DNA of 64,000 nucleotides from Dehalococcoidia bacterium (GTDB lineage: Bacteria; Chloroflexota; Dehalococcoidia; Lucifugimonadales; JAGWBF01): positions 1-64,000 of the forward strand of contig JAGWBJ010000007.1 in the NCBI GenBank assembly GCA_021295955.1, written 5' to 3'. Each line of letters opens with the position of its first letter. Within the stretch, counting starts at the first letter, position 1. A model generated the notes under the pieces. That model was not told the DNA's origin and did no database searches. It worked only from the letters and a program-made list of their open reading frames with translations. Below, piece by piece: positions 23,296 through 31,348 of the stretch. The translations under genes were made by a program, and so were the position numbers.

Positions 23296-24804
23296 GTGCC
23301 CATCAAACGCCCCACCCTGGATGAGGTCGCCGACCTGGCCGAGAACAACGGGCTGAATCTGACGCCCGATGACCTGGAGTCCTTCCGAGACCTGATGGAG
23401 CCCAGCCTGGAGGCCTACGAGCACCTGGACGCCCTGGTGGAGCCCACCCTCCCGGTGAAGTATCCCCGGGGCCCCGGCTACCGGCCCAACCCCGAGGACA
23501 ACCCCCTCAACGCCTGGTACTGGCGCAGCGAGATCAGGGGAGCCTCCCAGGGACTTCTGGCCGGGAAGACCATCGTGGCCAAGGACAACGTGTGCGTCGC
23601 CGGCGTGCCCATGATGAACGGTACCAGCGTGCTGGAGGGCTACGTGCCCGACGTCGACGCGACCATCGTGACCCGCATCCTGGACGCCGGCGGGACCATC
23701 GTAGGCAAGGCGGTCTGCGAGAGCCTGTGCTTCTCGGGAGGAAGTCACACCTCGGACACCGGGCCCGTGCTCAATCCCCACGACCACCAGCGCACCGCCG
23801 GAGGCTCTTCCAGCGGCAGCGCCGCCCTGGTGGCGGCGGGTGAGGTGGATATGGCCATCGGCGGCGACCAGGGTGGCTCCATCCGCATACCCGGCTCCTG
23901 GTGCGGCATCGTCGGCCACAAGCCCACCTACGGCCTGGTGCCCTACACCGGCGTCTTTCCCATCGAGCTTACCATCGACCACACAGGGCCCATGGCCCGC
24001 ACCGTCGCCGACGTGGCCCTCATGCTGGAGGCCGTGGCGGGACCCGACGGCCTGGACCCCAGGCAGTCGGCGGGGCTAGAGGGAGAGGCCTACAGCCGCG
24101 CGCTGACGGGCGACGTCCGCGGTCTGCGCCTGGGCATCGTCACCGAGGGATTCGGCTGGGAGGACATGTCCGAGGACGACGTGGACGAAGGGGTGATGGA
24201 GGCGGCCCGCTCCTTTGAGAAGCTGGGCGCCCAGGTCGACACCGTCTCCATCCCGTGGCACCGGCACGGCCGGCAGATATGGACGCCCATCGCCGTGGAG
24301 GGGACCACCATGCTCATGGTCGGCGGCAACAGCATGGGCACCAACTGGAAGGGCCACTACACCACCAGCCTCCTGGACGTGTTCGCCCGGGGCCGCCTCA
24401 GCCGGCCCGACGACCTGTCGGAGACCACGAAGATGGTGATGCTTCTGGGACAGTACATGCAGGAGAAGTACCACGGACGCTACTACGCCAAGGCCCAGAA
24501 CCTGGTGAGGCGTCTGAAGCAGGCCTACGACGAAGCGCTGTCCGGCTACGACCTGCTGGTCATGCCCACCCTGCCGATGAAGGCCACCATCATCCCGGCG
24601 CCCGACGCCAGCCGCCAGGAGTACGTGGACAGGGCCCTGGAGATGGTGCCGAACACGTCGCCCTTCGACGTCACGGGCCACCCGGCCATTACCGTGCCCT
24701 GCGGCTTTTCCCAAGGGCTGCCCATAGGCATGATGCTGGTGGGCCGCACCGGAGAGGACGCCACCGTGCTTCGAGCGGCGGACGCATACGAGAAGGGTCG
24801 GTAG
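23296..24804 (+). CDS. Amidase-signature enzyme, nitrile-type (enantioselective) amidase-like
   Basis: About 502 residues from GTG 23296, which has a full AAAGGAGG 5 bases before it. IVAKDNVCVAGVPMMNG has the catalytic Lys, GGSSSGSAA the cis-Ser, and GGDQGGSIRIPGSWCGIVGHKPT the Ser nucleophile. GGDQGGSIR followed by GHKPTYGLVPYTG is the form found in amidases paired with nitrile hydratases. It would hydrolyse a small amide to acid and ammonia. No nitrile hydratase gene is near; a nitroreductase-family gene follows 31 bases later. Confidence 0.88.
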   Translation: MPIKRPTLDEVADLAENNGLNLTPDDLESFRDLMEPSLEAYEHLDALVEPTLPVKYPRGPGYRPNPEDNPLNAWYWRSEIRGASQGLLAGKTIVAKDNVCVAGVPMMNGTSVLEGYVPDVDATIVTRILDAGGTIVGKAVCESLCFSGGSHTSDTGPVLNPHDHQRTAGGSSSGSAALVAAGEVDMAIGGDQGGSIRIPGSWCGIVGHKPTYGLVPYTGVFPIELTIDHTGPMARTVADVALMLEAVAGPDGLDPRQSAGLEGEAYSRALTGDVRGLRLGIVTEGFGWEDMSEDDVDEGVMEAARSFEKLGAQVDTVSIPWHRHGRQIWTPIAVEGTTMLMVGGNSMGTNWKGHYTTSLLDVFARGRLSRPDDLSETTKMVMLLGQYMQEKYHGRYYAKAQNLVRRLKQAYDEALSGYDLLVMPTLPMKATIIPAPDASRQEYVDRALEMVPNTSPFDVTGHPAITVPCGFSQGLPIGMMLVGRTGEDATVLRAADAYEKGR

Positions 24805-24835
24805 CCTGGGGACCAGGCGGCCACGAGGAGGGGGA

Positions 24836-25462
24836 ATGTCAGACATAGGCCTGTTCGACGCCATCTACAGCCAGAGGGCCATCACCCGTTACAGGTCCGA
24901 TCCCGTGCCCAGGGAAGCCATCGAGAAGGTCATAGAGGCGGCGACCAAGGCCCCCAGCGGAGGCAACACCCAGCCGTGGCACTTCGTCGTGATCACCGAC
25001 CGGGAGCTGGTGGCCCGCATCGGCGGGATATACCGGGACAAGTGGCTGGAACGGCGGGGCGCCGAGGCTCCCGCGGACGAGCCTGCCGCGTACAGGGCCG
25101 CGCGATACCTGGCCAATCACATGCCGGAGGCGCCGGCCCTGATCCTGGTCTGCGTGGTGGACCACACCAAGACGTACCGTCCCGGCACGCCGGGTGAACC
25201 GGCGCTGCGGGAGAGGCTCGGCTCCTCCATATGGCTGGCAGCCCAGAACATGTTCCTCGCCGCCCGAGGGCTGGGGCTCGGCACCCGGCTCACCACCACG
25301 CATACCCAGTGCGAGCAGGAGATCAAGGACATCCTGGGGCTTCCCGACTACGTGGAGACGGTGGCCCTCACCCCGCTGGGCTACCCCCGGGGCCGGTTCG
25401 GGCCCACCGACCGGAAGCCCGCGTCCCAGGTGACCTCGTGGAACCGGTGGGGTGGAAGCTAG
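24836..25462 (+). CDS. Nitroreductase-family FMN protein
   Basis: 208 residues. IYSQRAITRYRSDPVPREAIEKVIEAATKAPSGGNTQPWHFVV is the family start with the FMN-phosphate Arg residues and the APSGGNTQPW loop; NMFLAARGLGLGT and LTPLGYPRGRFGPTDRKP complete the flavin site. These homodimers reduce nitro, quinone or other electron acceptors with NAD(P)H. GAGGAGGGGG precedes the ATG. Its last 4 bases overlap the converging rsmG gene. Confidence 0.9.
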   Translation: MSDIGLFDAIYSQRAITRYRSDPVPREAIEKVIEAATKAPSGGNTQPWHFVVITDRELVARIGGIYRDKWLERRGAEAPADEPAAYRAARYLANHMPEAPALILVCVVDHTKTYRPGTPGEPALRERLGSSIWLAAQNMFLAARGLGLGTRLTTTHTQCEQEIKDILGLPDYVETVALTPLGYPRGRFGPTDRKPASQVTSWNRWGGS

Positions 25463-26172
25463 AGAGGGCGCTTCGTAGGCAGTCCCGGCCGCCTGGGAAA
25501 CTTGGCGGGCGTGGGCTTGACTTTGTCGACCACTACCAAGGCCCGGCCGTCCTCCAGGCCGTCCACGGTCACCCCCCGCATCTCCCGTATCCTGCCGGCG
25601 AGCACTTCCATGGCGTGCAACGCGTCGGAGACCTCGGGCTCGATGCCCCCCTTCTTCAGGGTCACCACGATGCCCCCGATGCGGCAGTACGGGAGGGTGT
25701 ACTCCATCAGCACCCTCATTCTCGCCACGCCCCGGGACACCACCACGTCGAAGGACTCCCGCAGCTCCGGGCGCATGGCCAGGTCCTCGGCCCGCCCGTT
25801 GTAGATGTCCACGTCCTCCAGCTCCAGGGTCTCCACCAGGTGCTCCAGGAACGAGGTCTTCTTACCCACCGAGTCCAGCATCGACAGGTGCATGCCCGGG
25901 AACATGAGCTTGAGGGGCAATCCGGGGAAGCCGGCCCCGGCTCCCACGTCCAGCATGCGGCCATGGTCCCTGACGGGGTCGGTCAGGACGCGTGCGACGG
26001 TGAGCGAGTCGAGGAAGTGCCTGACCTGGGCTCCCTCGGAGTCGACGATGGCAGTCAGGTTCATACGCTGGTTCCACGTCACCAGCTCGCGATGGTAGAC
26101 GCGGAAGCTCTCCACCTGCCCCGGGGTGAGGCGTAGGTCGAGCTCGGCAGCGCCTTTCACAAGCAGGTCCAC
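25459..26172 (-). CDS. rsmG: 16S rRNA (guanine-527-N7)-methyltransferase
   Basis: 237 residues, the usual size for RsmG (GidB), from a GTG. NLTAIVD and RHFLDSLTVARVL are family landmarks; LDVGAGAGFPGLPLKLMFP is the AdoMet-binding motif; LDSVGKKTSFLEHL and VSRGVARMRVLMEY follow in order. It methylates G527 in the 530 loop of 16S rRNA; loss of it gives low-level streptomycin resistance in other bacteria. Converges with the nitroreductase gene with a 4-base overlap. Confidence 0.94.
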   Translation of the reverse strand: MDLLVKGAAELDLRLTPGQVESFRVYHRELVTWNQRMNLTAIVDSEGAQVRHFLDSLTVARVLTDPVRDHGRMLDVGAGAGFPGLPLKLMFPGMHLSMLDSVGKKTSFLEHLVETLELEDVDIYNGRAEDLAMRPELRESFDVVVSRGVARMRVLMEYTLPYCRIGGIVVTLKKGGIEPEVSDALHAMEVLAGRIREMRGVTVDGLEDGRALVVVDKVKPTPAKFPRRPGLPTKRPL

Positions 26173-26626
26173 GGGGCTGCCGTATTATAGCACCGCTCTC
26201 CAATCAGGCGTGCGCACCTCGTAGTCTGGAGGCACATGGAAAACTCAACTCTCCCGGCCCGTCTCCCCCGCGAAGGAGGCTCGTGCGTAACCGTCATACC
26301 CACGAAAGCATGTCCTCGTACCCGGTACGGGGGCGGGTATCCAAATCCGGGGGCTTTAGCCACGAGCCCATCCGGTCGACCCGCGTGATTCGGCCCACAC
26401 GTTGAGTTACGCAAGGGTCTCCGAAAGCGGGAGTCCAACATTGCCCAGGTCTGGATTCCCGCTTGCGCGGGAATGACGACAGACGGGCAGGGAAACGCGT
26501 GGTCTTGCACTTCCATCCATGATTGACACCTCATAGGCTCAGCCTTAGAATTAGGTGACTCAGCCACAGACTTCCGTTGCTATGGGCCGCCTGGCCCTTG
26601 GACAAGCTTCAGCGAGGGGGTAGGGC
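26173..26626. other. 454-base gap, mostly repeat copy B
   Basis: Bases 26260-26482 are the longest copy of the dispersed repeat. Flanking parts hold no recognisable gene, promoter pair of good quality or terminator. Confidence 0.55.
26260..26482. repeat. Dispersed repeat copy B
   Basis: Aligns end to end with copy A (1752-1945) and carries in addition the CATGTCCTCGTAC...GTACGGGGGCGGG segment found in copy C. The end hairpin is ATTCCCGC (26455-26462) / GCGGGAAT (26467-26474) followed by GACG. Confidence 0.8.
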
Positions 26627-26863
26627 ATGGCGACCAAGGCATTCATCCTGATAGAGACCGCCGTAGGCAAGACCCGGGAGGTAGCCAACGTCCTGAGCGA
26701 GCTGGGCGGCATGAAGTCCGTCGACGTGGTGACCGGACCCTACGACATAATCGCCGTCATCGACGCTCCCGACATCAACACCATGGGTGGGCTGGTCACC
26801 GAGAAGATCCACACCATCTCGGGGGTGGTCCGCACGGTCACCTGCGTGGCGGTCGGCGGCTAG
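26627..26863 (+). CDS. Stand-alone Lrp/AsnC ligand-binding (RAM) domain protein
   Basis: 78 residues: the whole protein is one alpha-beta RAM domain (AFILIETAVGKTREVANVLSEL, VVTGPYDIIAVIDAPD, VTEKIHTISGVVRTVTCVAV) with no helix-turn-helix. Such stand-alone domains form oligomers that bind amino acids or similar ligands and may modulate partner regulators or enzymes. It lies 57 bases before two acyl-CoA dehydrogenase genes, with a strong hairpin between. Confidence 0.88.
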   Translation: MATKAFILIETAVGKTREVANVLSELGGMKSVDVVTGPYDIIAVIDAPDINTMGGLVTEKIHTISGVVRTVTCVAVGG

Positions 26864-26873
26864 CCGGCTTCCA

Positions 26874-26907
26874 GGCGCCCCCGGACGCTGCCGAGCCCGG
26901 GGGCGCC
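26874..26907 (+). terminator. Strong hairpin between RAM gene and acyl-CoA dehydrogenase
   Basis: Perfect 11-bp stem GGCGCCCCCGG (26874-26884) / CCGGGGGCGCC (26897-26907) with a 12-base loop. There is no T-run, so it is not a classical intrinsic terminator; it ends 13 bases before the next ATG, which lacks a Shine-Dalgarno sequence, so it may instead limit transcription or translation of the downstream gene. Confidence 0.55.
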
Positions 26908-26920
26908 CCCTAGCTACGTC

Positions 26921-28096
26921 ATGGATTTCAGGTTCTCCCCCGAAGACGAGGCTTTCCGCATTGAGCTGCTGGACTTCCTGCGCCGGGAGCTGCCCGACGA
27001 TTGGGAAGGGCTCAGCAGGTGGGCCGAGGAGGCCGACTGGGACTTCACCCGCGCCATGCGCAAGAAGCTGGCTGCCCGCGGCTGGCTCACCATGCACTGG
27101 CCCAAGGAGTACGGAGGCCAGGAGGTCTCCCCCATCCGGTCCGCCATCCTCAACGAGGAGATGTCGTACCACCGGGCGCCGGGCCGGGACATCTTCGGGG
27201 TCCGCATGCTGGCGCCCACCCTGATGATCTACGGGAGCGAGGAGCAGAAAGAGCGCTTCCTGCGCCCCGTGGCCCGGGGTGAGGTCCAATGGTGCCAGGG
27301 ATACAGCGAGCCCGGCTCAGGCTCGGACCTGGCGTCGCTGCAGACCCGAGCCGTGTCCGACGGCGACGACTACGTCGTCAACGGCAGCAAGATATGGACG
27401 ACCATGGCCCATCAGGCCGACTGGATGATGCTGCTGGCACGGACCGACCCCGACGCCCCCAAGCACCGGGGCATCAGCTTCCTTCTGGTGGACATGAAGT
27501 CCCCGGGCGTGTCGGTACAGCCGGTGCACAACATGACCGGCGGCCACGACTTCAACCAGGTGTTCTTCGACAACGTGCGGGTGCCCAAGGCCAACCTGGT
27601 GGGCGAGGAGAACCGCGGCTGGTACGTGGGGGTTACCCTGCTGGACTTCGAGCGGTCGGGCATCGACTACTCCGCCACCGCCCGGAGACTCCTGGACGAG
27701 CTTACCGAGTGGGCCAAGAGCACCGTGATGAACGGCCGGCCGGTCTCCGAGGACCCTCAGGTGAAGAACGATCTGGTCGAGCGGCACATGGAGGCCGAAG
27801 CCGCCCGCCTCCTCGCCTACAACGTTGCGTGGATGCAGGGACAGGGCCTTGTGCCCAACAAGGAGGCGTCCATCAGCAAGGTGTTCGGCTCCGAGACCCT
27901 GCAGCGGGTCACGTCCACCGCGATGGAGGTCCTGGGCCTGTACGGACAGCTCCGTCCCGGCGACCGGCGGGCCCCTCTCATGGGCCGGGTCCCCGAGAAC
28001 TGGATGTTCAGCTTCTCCCACACCATCGCCGCCGGCACCTCGGAGATCCAGCGGAACATCATCGCCACCAGGGGCCTGGGACTGCCCCGGGGCTGA
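26921..28096 (+). CDS. Acyl-CoA dehydrogenase family protein
   Basis: 391 residues. MDFRFSPEDEAFRIELLDFLRREL starts the N-terminal helical domain; WCQGYSEPGSGSDLASLQTRA is the FAD/substrate-binding middle signature; NGSKIWTTMAHQADWM, FDNVRVPKANLVGEENRGWYVG and the C-terminal AGTSEIQRNIIATRGLGLPRG are all family hallmarks. It desaturates an acyl-CoA at alpha-beta, passing electrons to ETF. A second, different acyl-CoA dehydrogenase follows; such pairs often make an alpha2beta2 enzyme for unusual substrates such as sterol side chains. Confidence 0.9.
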   Translation: MDFRFSPEDEAFRIELLDFLRRELPDDWEGLSRWAEEADWDFTRAMRKKLAARGWLTMHWPKEYGGQEVSPIRSAILNEEMSYHRAPGRDIFGVRMLAPTLMIYGSEEQKERFLRPVARGEVQWCQGYSEPGSGSDLASLQTRAVSDGDDYVVNGSKIWTTMAHQADWMMLLARTDPDAPKHRGISFLLVDMKSPGVSVQPVHNMTGGHDFNQVFFDNVRVPKANLVGEENRGWYVGVTLLDFERSGIDYSATARRLLDELTEWAKSTVMNGRPVSEDPQVKNDLVERHMEAEAARLLAYNVAWMQGQGLVPNKEASISKVFGSETLQRVTSTAMEVLGLYGQLRPGDRRAPLMGRVPENWMFSFSHTIAAGTSEIQRNIIATRGLGLPRG

Positions 28097-28223
28097 ACGC
28101 GGTGGAAGACAACCAGTACATTCGGCTGGTAGACGAGCTGGCGGCCGCCTCCGGGACCTAGACGCCCTCACGAGACCCTCCCGGCACGAAGCTCGGCCCA
28201 GGAGACGCCCCCAGGAGACGCCA

Positions 28224-29354
28224 ATGGATCTGAGCCTCAACGAGACCCAGCAGATGCTCAAGGCCAGCGCGGCCGACTTCCTGCGCGGCGAGTGCCCCTA
28301 CTCCCTGGTACGGGAGATGGAGCAGGACGACACCGGATACCCTCCCGCCCTCTGGAGCCAGATGGCGCAGCTTGGATGGACGGGACTGGCGTTCCCCGAG
28401 GAGCACGGAGGGGCCGGGGGAGGGCTCATGGACCTGGCCGTCCTCCTGGAGGAGATGGGACGGGCGCTCCTGCCGGGTCCCTTCTTCTCGACGGTCGTGC
28501 TGGGGGGGCTGACCGTCCTAGGCGAGGGCACGGACTCGCAGAAACGAGACATCCTGCCGGGCGTTTGTCAGGGGACGACCCTCATGACCCTGGCGCTGAC
28601 CGAGGCCGACGCCAGCTACCGGCCCGAGGGTATCCGGCTCGAAGCCCGAAGGGACGGGGACGGCTACGTGCTGAACGGCGCCAAGCTGTTCGTGCCCGAT
28701 GCCCACGTGTCCAACTTCATGGTCGTGGCGGCCCGCACCTCCCAGGGCGACGACGAGAGGGGCATCACCACGTTCCTGGTGCCCACCGGCGGCCAGGGCA
28801 TCGGCATGACTCCCCATCGCACCCTGGGGGCGGACAAGCAGTCGGAGGTGGTGTTCGACGGGGTGAGAGTACCGGCGGAGTCGGTCCTGGGGACCGAGGG
28901 CGAGGGCTGGCCGGCCATCCAGAGGGCGTTGGACAGGGCGGCGGCGGCCCGGTGCATGGAGATGCTGGGCGCCGCCAACGCCGTGCTGGAGATGACGGTG
29001 GAGTACGCCAAGCAACGGGTGCAGTTCGGCCGTCCCATAGGGAGCTTCCAGGCAGTCCAGTACCACTGCGCGAACATGGCGATCCAGGTGGACTCCTGCA
29101 GGCACATGGCCTACCTTGCCATGTGGAGGCTGGCCGAAGGACTGCCCGCCTCCACCGAGGTCTCCATGGCCAAAGCATGGGTGAGCCGCGCCTACCGGGA
29201 GGTGTGCGCCACCGCCCAGCAGGCCCACGGGGCCATCGGCTTCACCCAGGACCACAACCTGCAGCTCTACACGAGGCGGGCCAGGGCCCAAGAAGTCACC
29301 TTCGGCAACACGCGCCATCACAAGGACCTGGTGGGGCGGTCGTTGGGACTCTGA
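28224..29354 (+). CDS. Acyl-CoA dehydrogenase family protein, second of a pair
   Basis: About 376 residues from ATG 28224, with AGGAG 6-10 bases upstream. The N-terminal LNETQQMLKASAADFL, PEEHGGAGGG, TLALTEADASYRPEG (a degenerate middle signature), NGAKLFVPDAHVSNFMVVAA and C-terminal QQAHGAIGFTQDHNLQLYTRRARAQEVTFG fit the family. The middle signature lacks the usual SEPxxGSD pattern, as in the partner subunit of heteromeric acyl-CoA dehydrogenases. It probably pairs with the gene just upstream. Confidence 0.88.
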   Translation: MDLSLNETQQMLKASAADFLRGECPYSLVREMEQDDTGYPPALWSQMAQLGWTGLAFPEEHGGAGGGLMDLAVLLEEMGRALLPGPFFSTVVLGGLTVLGEGTDSQKRDILPGVCQGTTLMTLALTEADASYRPEGIRLEARRDGDGYVLNGAKLFVPDAHVSNFMVVAARTSQGDDERGITTFLVPTGGQGIGMTPHRTLGADKQSEVVFDGVRVPAESVLGTEGEGWPAIQRALDRAAAARCMEMLGAANAVLEMTVEYAKQRVQFGRPIGSFQAVQYHCANMAIQVDSCRHMAYLAMWRLAEGLPASTEVSMAKAWVSRAYREVCATAQQAHGAIGFTQDHNLQLYTRRARAQEVTFGNTRHHKDLVGRSLGL

Positions 29355-29376
29355 GGGCTTCGAAGAGGAGCGACCA

Positions 29377-29724
29377 ATGACCACCGGTGAGTGTATCTTC
29401 TGCAACATCCCCCAGGACCCCAACGACAAGCAGGTGGTATACCGGGACGACAGGGTGTTCGTGATCAGGGACATCAACCCCCAGGCGCCGGTCCACCTGC
29501 TCATCATCCCCCTGATGCACATGGCCTCGCTGGCGTACGTGGGCCCGGGCCAGGTGCCGATGATGGGCCAGATATTCGTCGTGGCCGAGGAGATGGCCCG
29601 CAGGGAGGGGGTGACCATCTCGGGCTACCGGCTGGTGATGAACCAGGGCCCCGACTCGGGACAGGTCATAGAGCACCCCCACGTCCATCTGCTGGGCGGG
29701 AAGACGTTGCCGGATATCGCCTGA
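29377..29724 (+). CDS. HIT family nucleotide hydrolase/transferase
   Basis: 115 residues. CIFCNI begins the domain with the zinc-type cysteine pair, INPQAPVHLLIIPLMH is the central block, and HPHVHLLGG near the C-terminus is the histidine triad with the nucleophilic His. HIT proteins cleave phosphoramidates or dinucleotides such as AMP-NH2 or Ap4A. It starts 22 bases after the dehydrogenase stop with GAGGAG upstream and is followed after 3 bases by a YqeK-type hydrolase. Confidence 0.92.
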   Translation: MTTGECIFCNIPQDPNDKQVVYRDDRVFVIRDINPQAPVHLLIIPLMHMASLAYVGPGQVPMMGQIFVVAEEMARREGVTISGYRLVMNQGPDSGQVIEHPHVHLLGGKTLPDIA

Positions 29725-29727
29725 GAG

Positions 29728-30306
29728 ATGTCTTACGGAACCGCCGAGGCCATCGCACGGAGGGTGCGAAGTCTACCCCAGGGGCTGCAACGGCACATCC
29801 AGAGGGTGCAGGACGTGGCAGCGAAGCTGGCCGGGGTACACGACGCCGACGAGGAGCGCGTTCGGCTGGGGGCCATGGCCCACGACGTGGCCCGGGCGAT
29901 GAACGGCGACGAGCTACTGGCACATGCCCGGGACATGGGCATTCCCGTCCACCCCGTAGAGGCGGCGGTCCCGGTGCTGCTCCACGGCCCGGTGGGCGCC
30001 GAGCTCCTGAGGCGACTCCACGGCCTGGAGGACCGGGAGGTCTACGAGGCGGTGTACTGGCACAGCACCGCCCACAAGGACCTGGGTGTGCTGGGCAAGA
30101 TCGTCTTCCTGGCCGACAAGCTGGACCCGCACAAGAAGGCCCGGTACCCTTTCATCGACCGGGTCGAGAGGCTGGCGGCCAAGAGCCTGGACCGGGCCGT
30201 CGCAGAGTTCCTGAGCCGCGAGCTGGTGGACCTGATCGGACAGGGCAGCCTCGTCCACCCGGCCTCGGTGGAGGCCCGTAACCGGCTGCTCCTGAAACAC
30301 GGGTGA
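29728..30306 (+). CDS. yqeK: HD-domain hydrolase, YqeK-type (symmetrical Np4A hydrolase)
   Basis: 192 residues. QRHIQRVQDVAAKLA gives the first His, GAMAHDVARAM the HD pair, HPVEAAVPVLLHGPVGAELL and YWHSTAHKDLGVLGKIVFLADKLDP the remaining metal ligands, in the order of YqeK. YqeK proteins split Ap4A to two ADP using Fe. In many genomes yqeK follows nadD; here it follows a HIT gene instead, with only 3 bases between stop and start. Confidence 0.86.
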   Translation: MSYGTAEAIARRVRSLPQGLQRHIQRVQDVAAKLAGVHDADEERVRLGAMAHDVARAMNGDELLAHARDMGIPVHPVEAAVPVLLHGPVGAELLRRLHGLEDREVYEAVYWHSTAHKDLGVLGKIVFLADKLDPHKKARYPFIDRVERLAAKSLDRAVAEFLSRELVDLIGQGSLVHPASVEARNRLLLKHG

Positions 30307-30332
30307 AGCACGCACACGCCGCTGACCCCGGT

Positions 30333-30755
30333 TCATGATCCGGTCTCGTCGCCTCCGAGATTCTCTACCAACACTGCTCCCCGCATCCTGGCAAGTCTGC
30401 GGTCGAAGGTGTAAAGGGGCGTCGCTCCCGCCCGTTCGGCCGCTGTAAGGATCATCAAGTCCGAAAACCCGGCGCCTCCTTGCCGATAACGATGTGCAGC
30501 CGCGGCGACGTCCTCGGTATTCTCGACGACGAGACTGTCCGAAGCTGTCAGGTCCATCAGTGCCTCGGCGACTCGGGTCCGGGTGAAGCGGTAGCTCCGC
30601 TCGAGTACCCAGGCGACCTCTACGACGACTTCGCGGCAGACGAATCCTGGGTTGTCGGGCGTCAGCCCATCCAGCAACACGCGGGCAGCCTCGGCGTGTT
30701 CAGCGCTGTCGCCCACCAGGTAGCGTACGATCACATTGGTGTCGAGCGCGGTCAT
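30333..30755 (-). CDS. PIN-domain toxin (VapC family)
   Basis: 140 residues. MTALDTNVIVRYLVGD carries the first Asp; CREVVVEVAWVLER the Glu; GGAGFSDLMILTAAERAG and PLYTFDRRLARM the later acidic residues, as in VapC-type RNases. The start overlaps the stop of the antitoxin gene upstream by 4 bases (ATGA). An independent pair from the one in the tRNA islet: the antitoxin fold is different. Confidence 0.9.
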   Translation of the reverse strand: MTALDTNVIVRYLVGDSAEHAEAARVLLDGLTPDNPGFVCREVVVEVAWVLERSYRFTRTRVAEALMDLTASDSLVVENTEDVAAAAHRYRQGGAGFSDLMILTAAERAGATPLYTFDRRLARMRGAVLVENLGGDETGS

Positions 30756-30985
30756 TCCTCGATGGCCCCCTCTGAGATGGCACGGTCCATGTCCTCCAAG
30801 CTCACCGGCGGGCCGTCATACTTGAGGCTGCCGAACAGCCGGCTGGTGGGCCGCACGGGCATTATCAGCACCCCCTCATCCAGAATGACATACCGGACCC
30901 TATCCCCTGCCTTCACTGCCAGCGAGTCCCTGACGGCTTTGGGCAACGTGGTCTGGCCCTTCACGGTTATGCTGGATTCGAACAT
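30752..30985 (-). CDS. AbrB/MazE-type antitoxin
   Basis: 77 residues from an ATG at 30985 with GGGAG 8 bases before it. SSITVKGQTTLPKAVRDSLAVKAGDRVRYVIL is a swapped-hairpin AbrB DNA-binding domain; the tail SLKYDGPPVSLEDMDRAISEGA would bind the toxin. It should repress its own promoter and neutralise the PIN toxin encoded next. Confidence 0.88.
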   Translation of the reverse strand: MFESSITVKGQTTLPKAVRDSLAVKAGDRVRYVILDEGVLIMPVRPTSRLFGSLKYDGPPVSLEDMDRAISEGAIEE

Positions 30986-31348
30986 TGGGAATGCTCCCTT
31001 ACCTCGCAGAGTGGACAATGGCATGGCATTACATTATGGCCTTTAGCAATGCCTTTAGCAATAACGCTAGCCTAATGTGGATTGGGCAGGTCGTCACCCA
31101 AAACGACTCACTGGTCTACCGGCTCTCGCCCAAGCCCACTGCCACGAGTGCGTGCGCCACTTATGTCGATTGGGAAGTGGAGTGGTAGAGCGAAGACAGC
31201 GAGGGACCGCCATATCCTGACCAGGATTGCGTCGCCGGGAATTCACCCGGGGCTGGTTTCTGTGGCTAAGGCATGGAGACGCCGGCCCGAACTTTATTCC
31301 GGGCTTGTCGATTCGCCGCCCACCCGGGCGTGGCCCGCCGGTCCGCGT
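30986..31348. other. 363-base intergenic region between antitoxin and NHL gene
   Basis: Upstream region of the AbrB/PIN operon and 3' side of the NHL gene. It has an exact 12-base tandem duplication GCCTTTAGCAAT (31039-31050, 31051-31062) and lower GC content at its left end. No gene is supported here. Confidence 0.5.

Noticed and set aside
28102-28161. 19-codon GTG frame between the two acyl-CoA dehydrogenases
   Set aside because: Too short, no clear ribosome-binding site, no known peptide of this kind.
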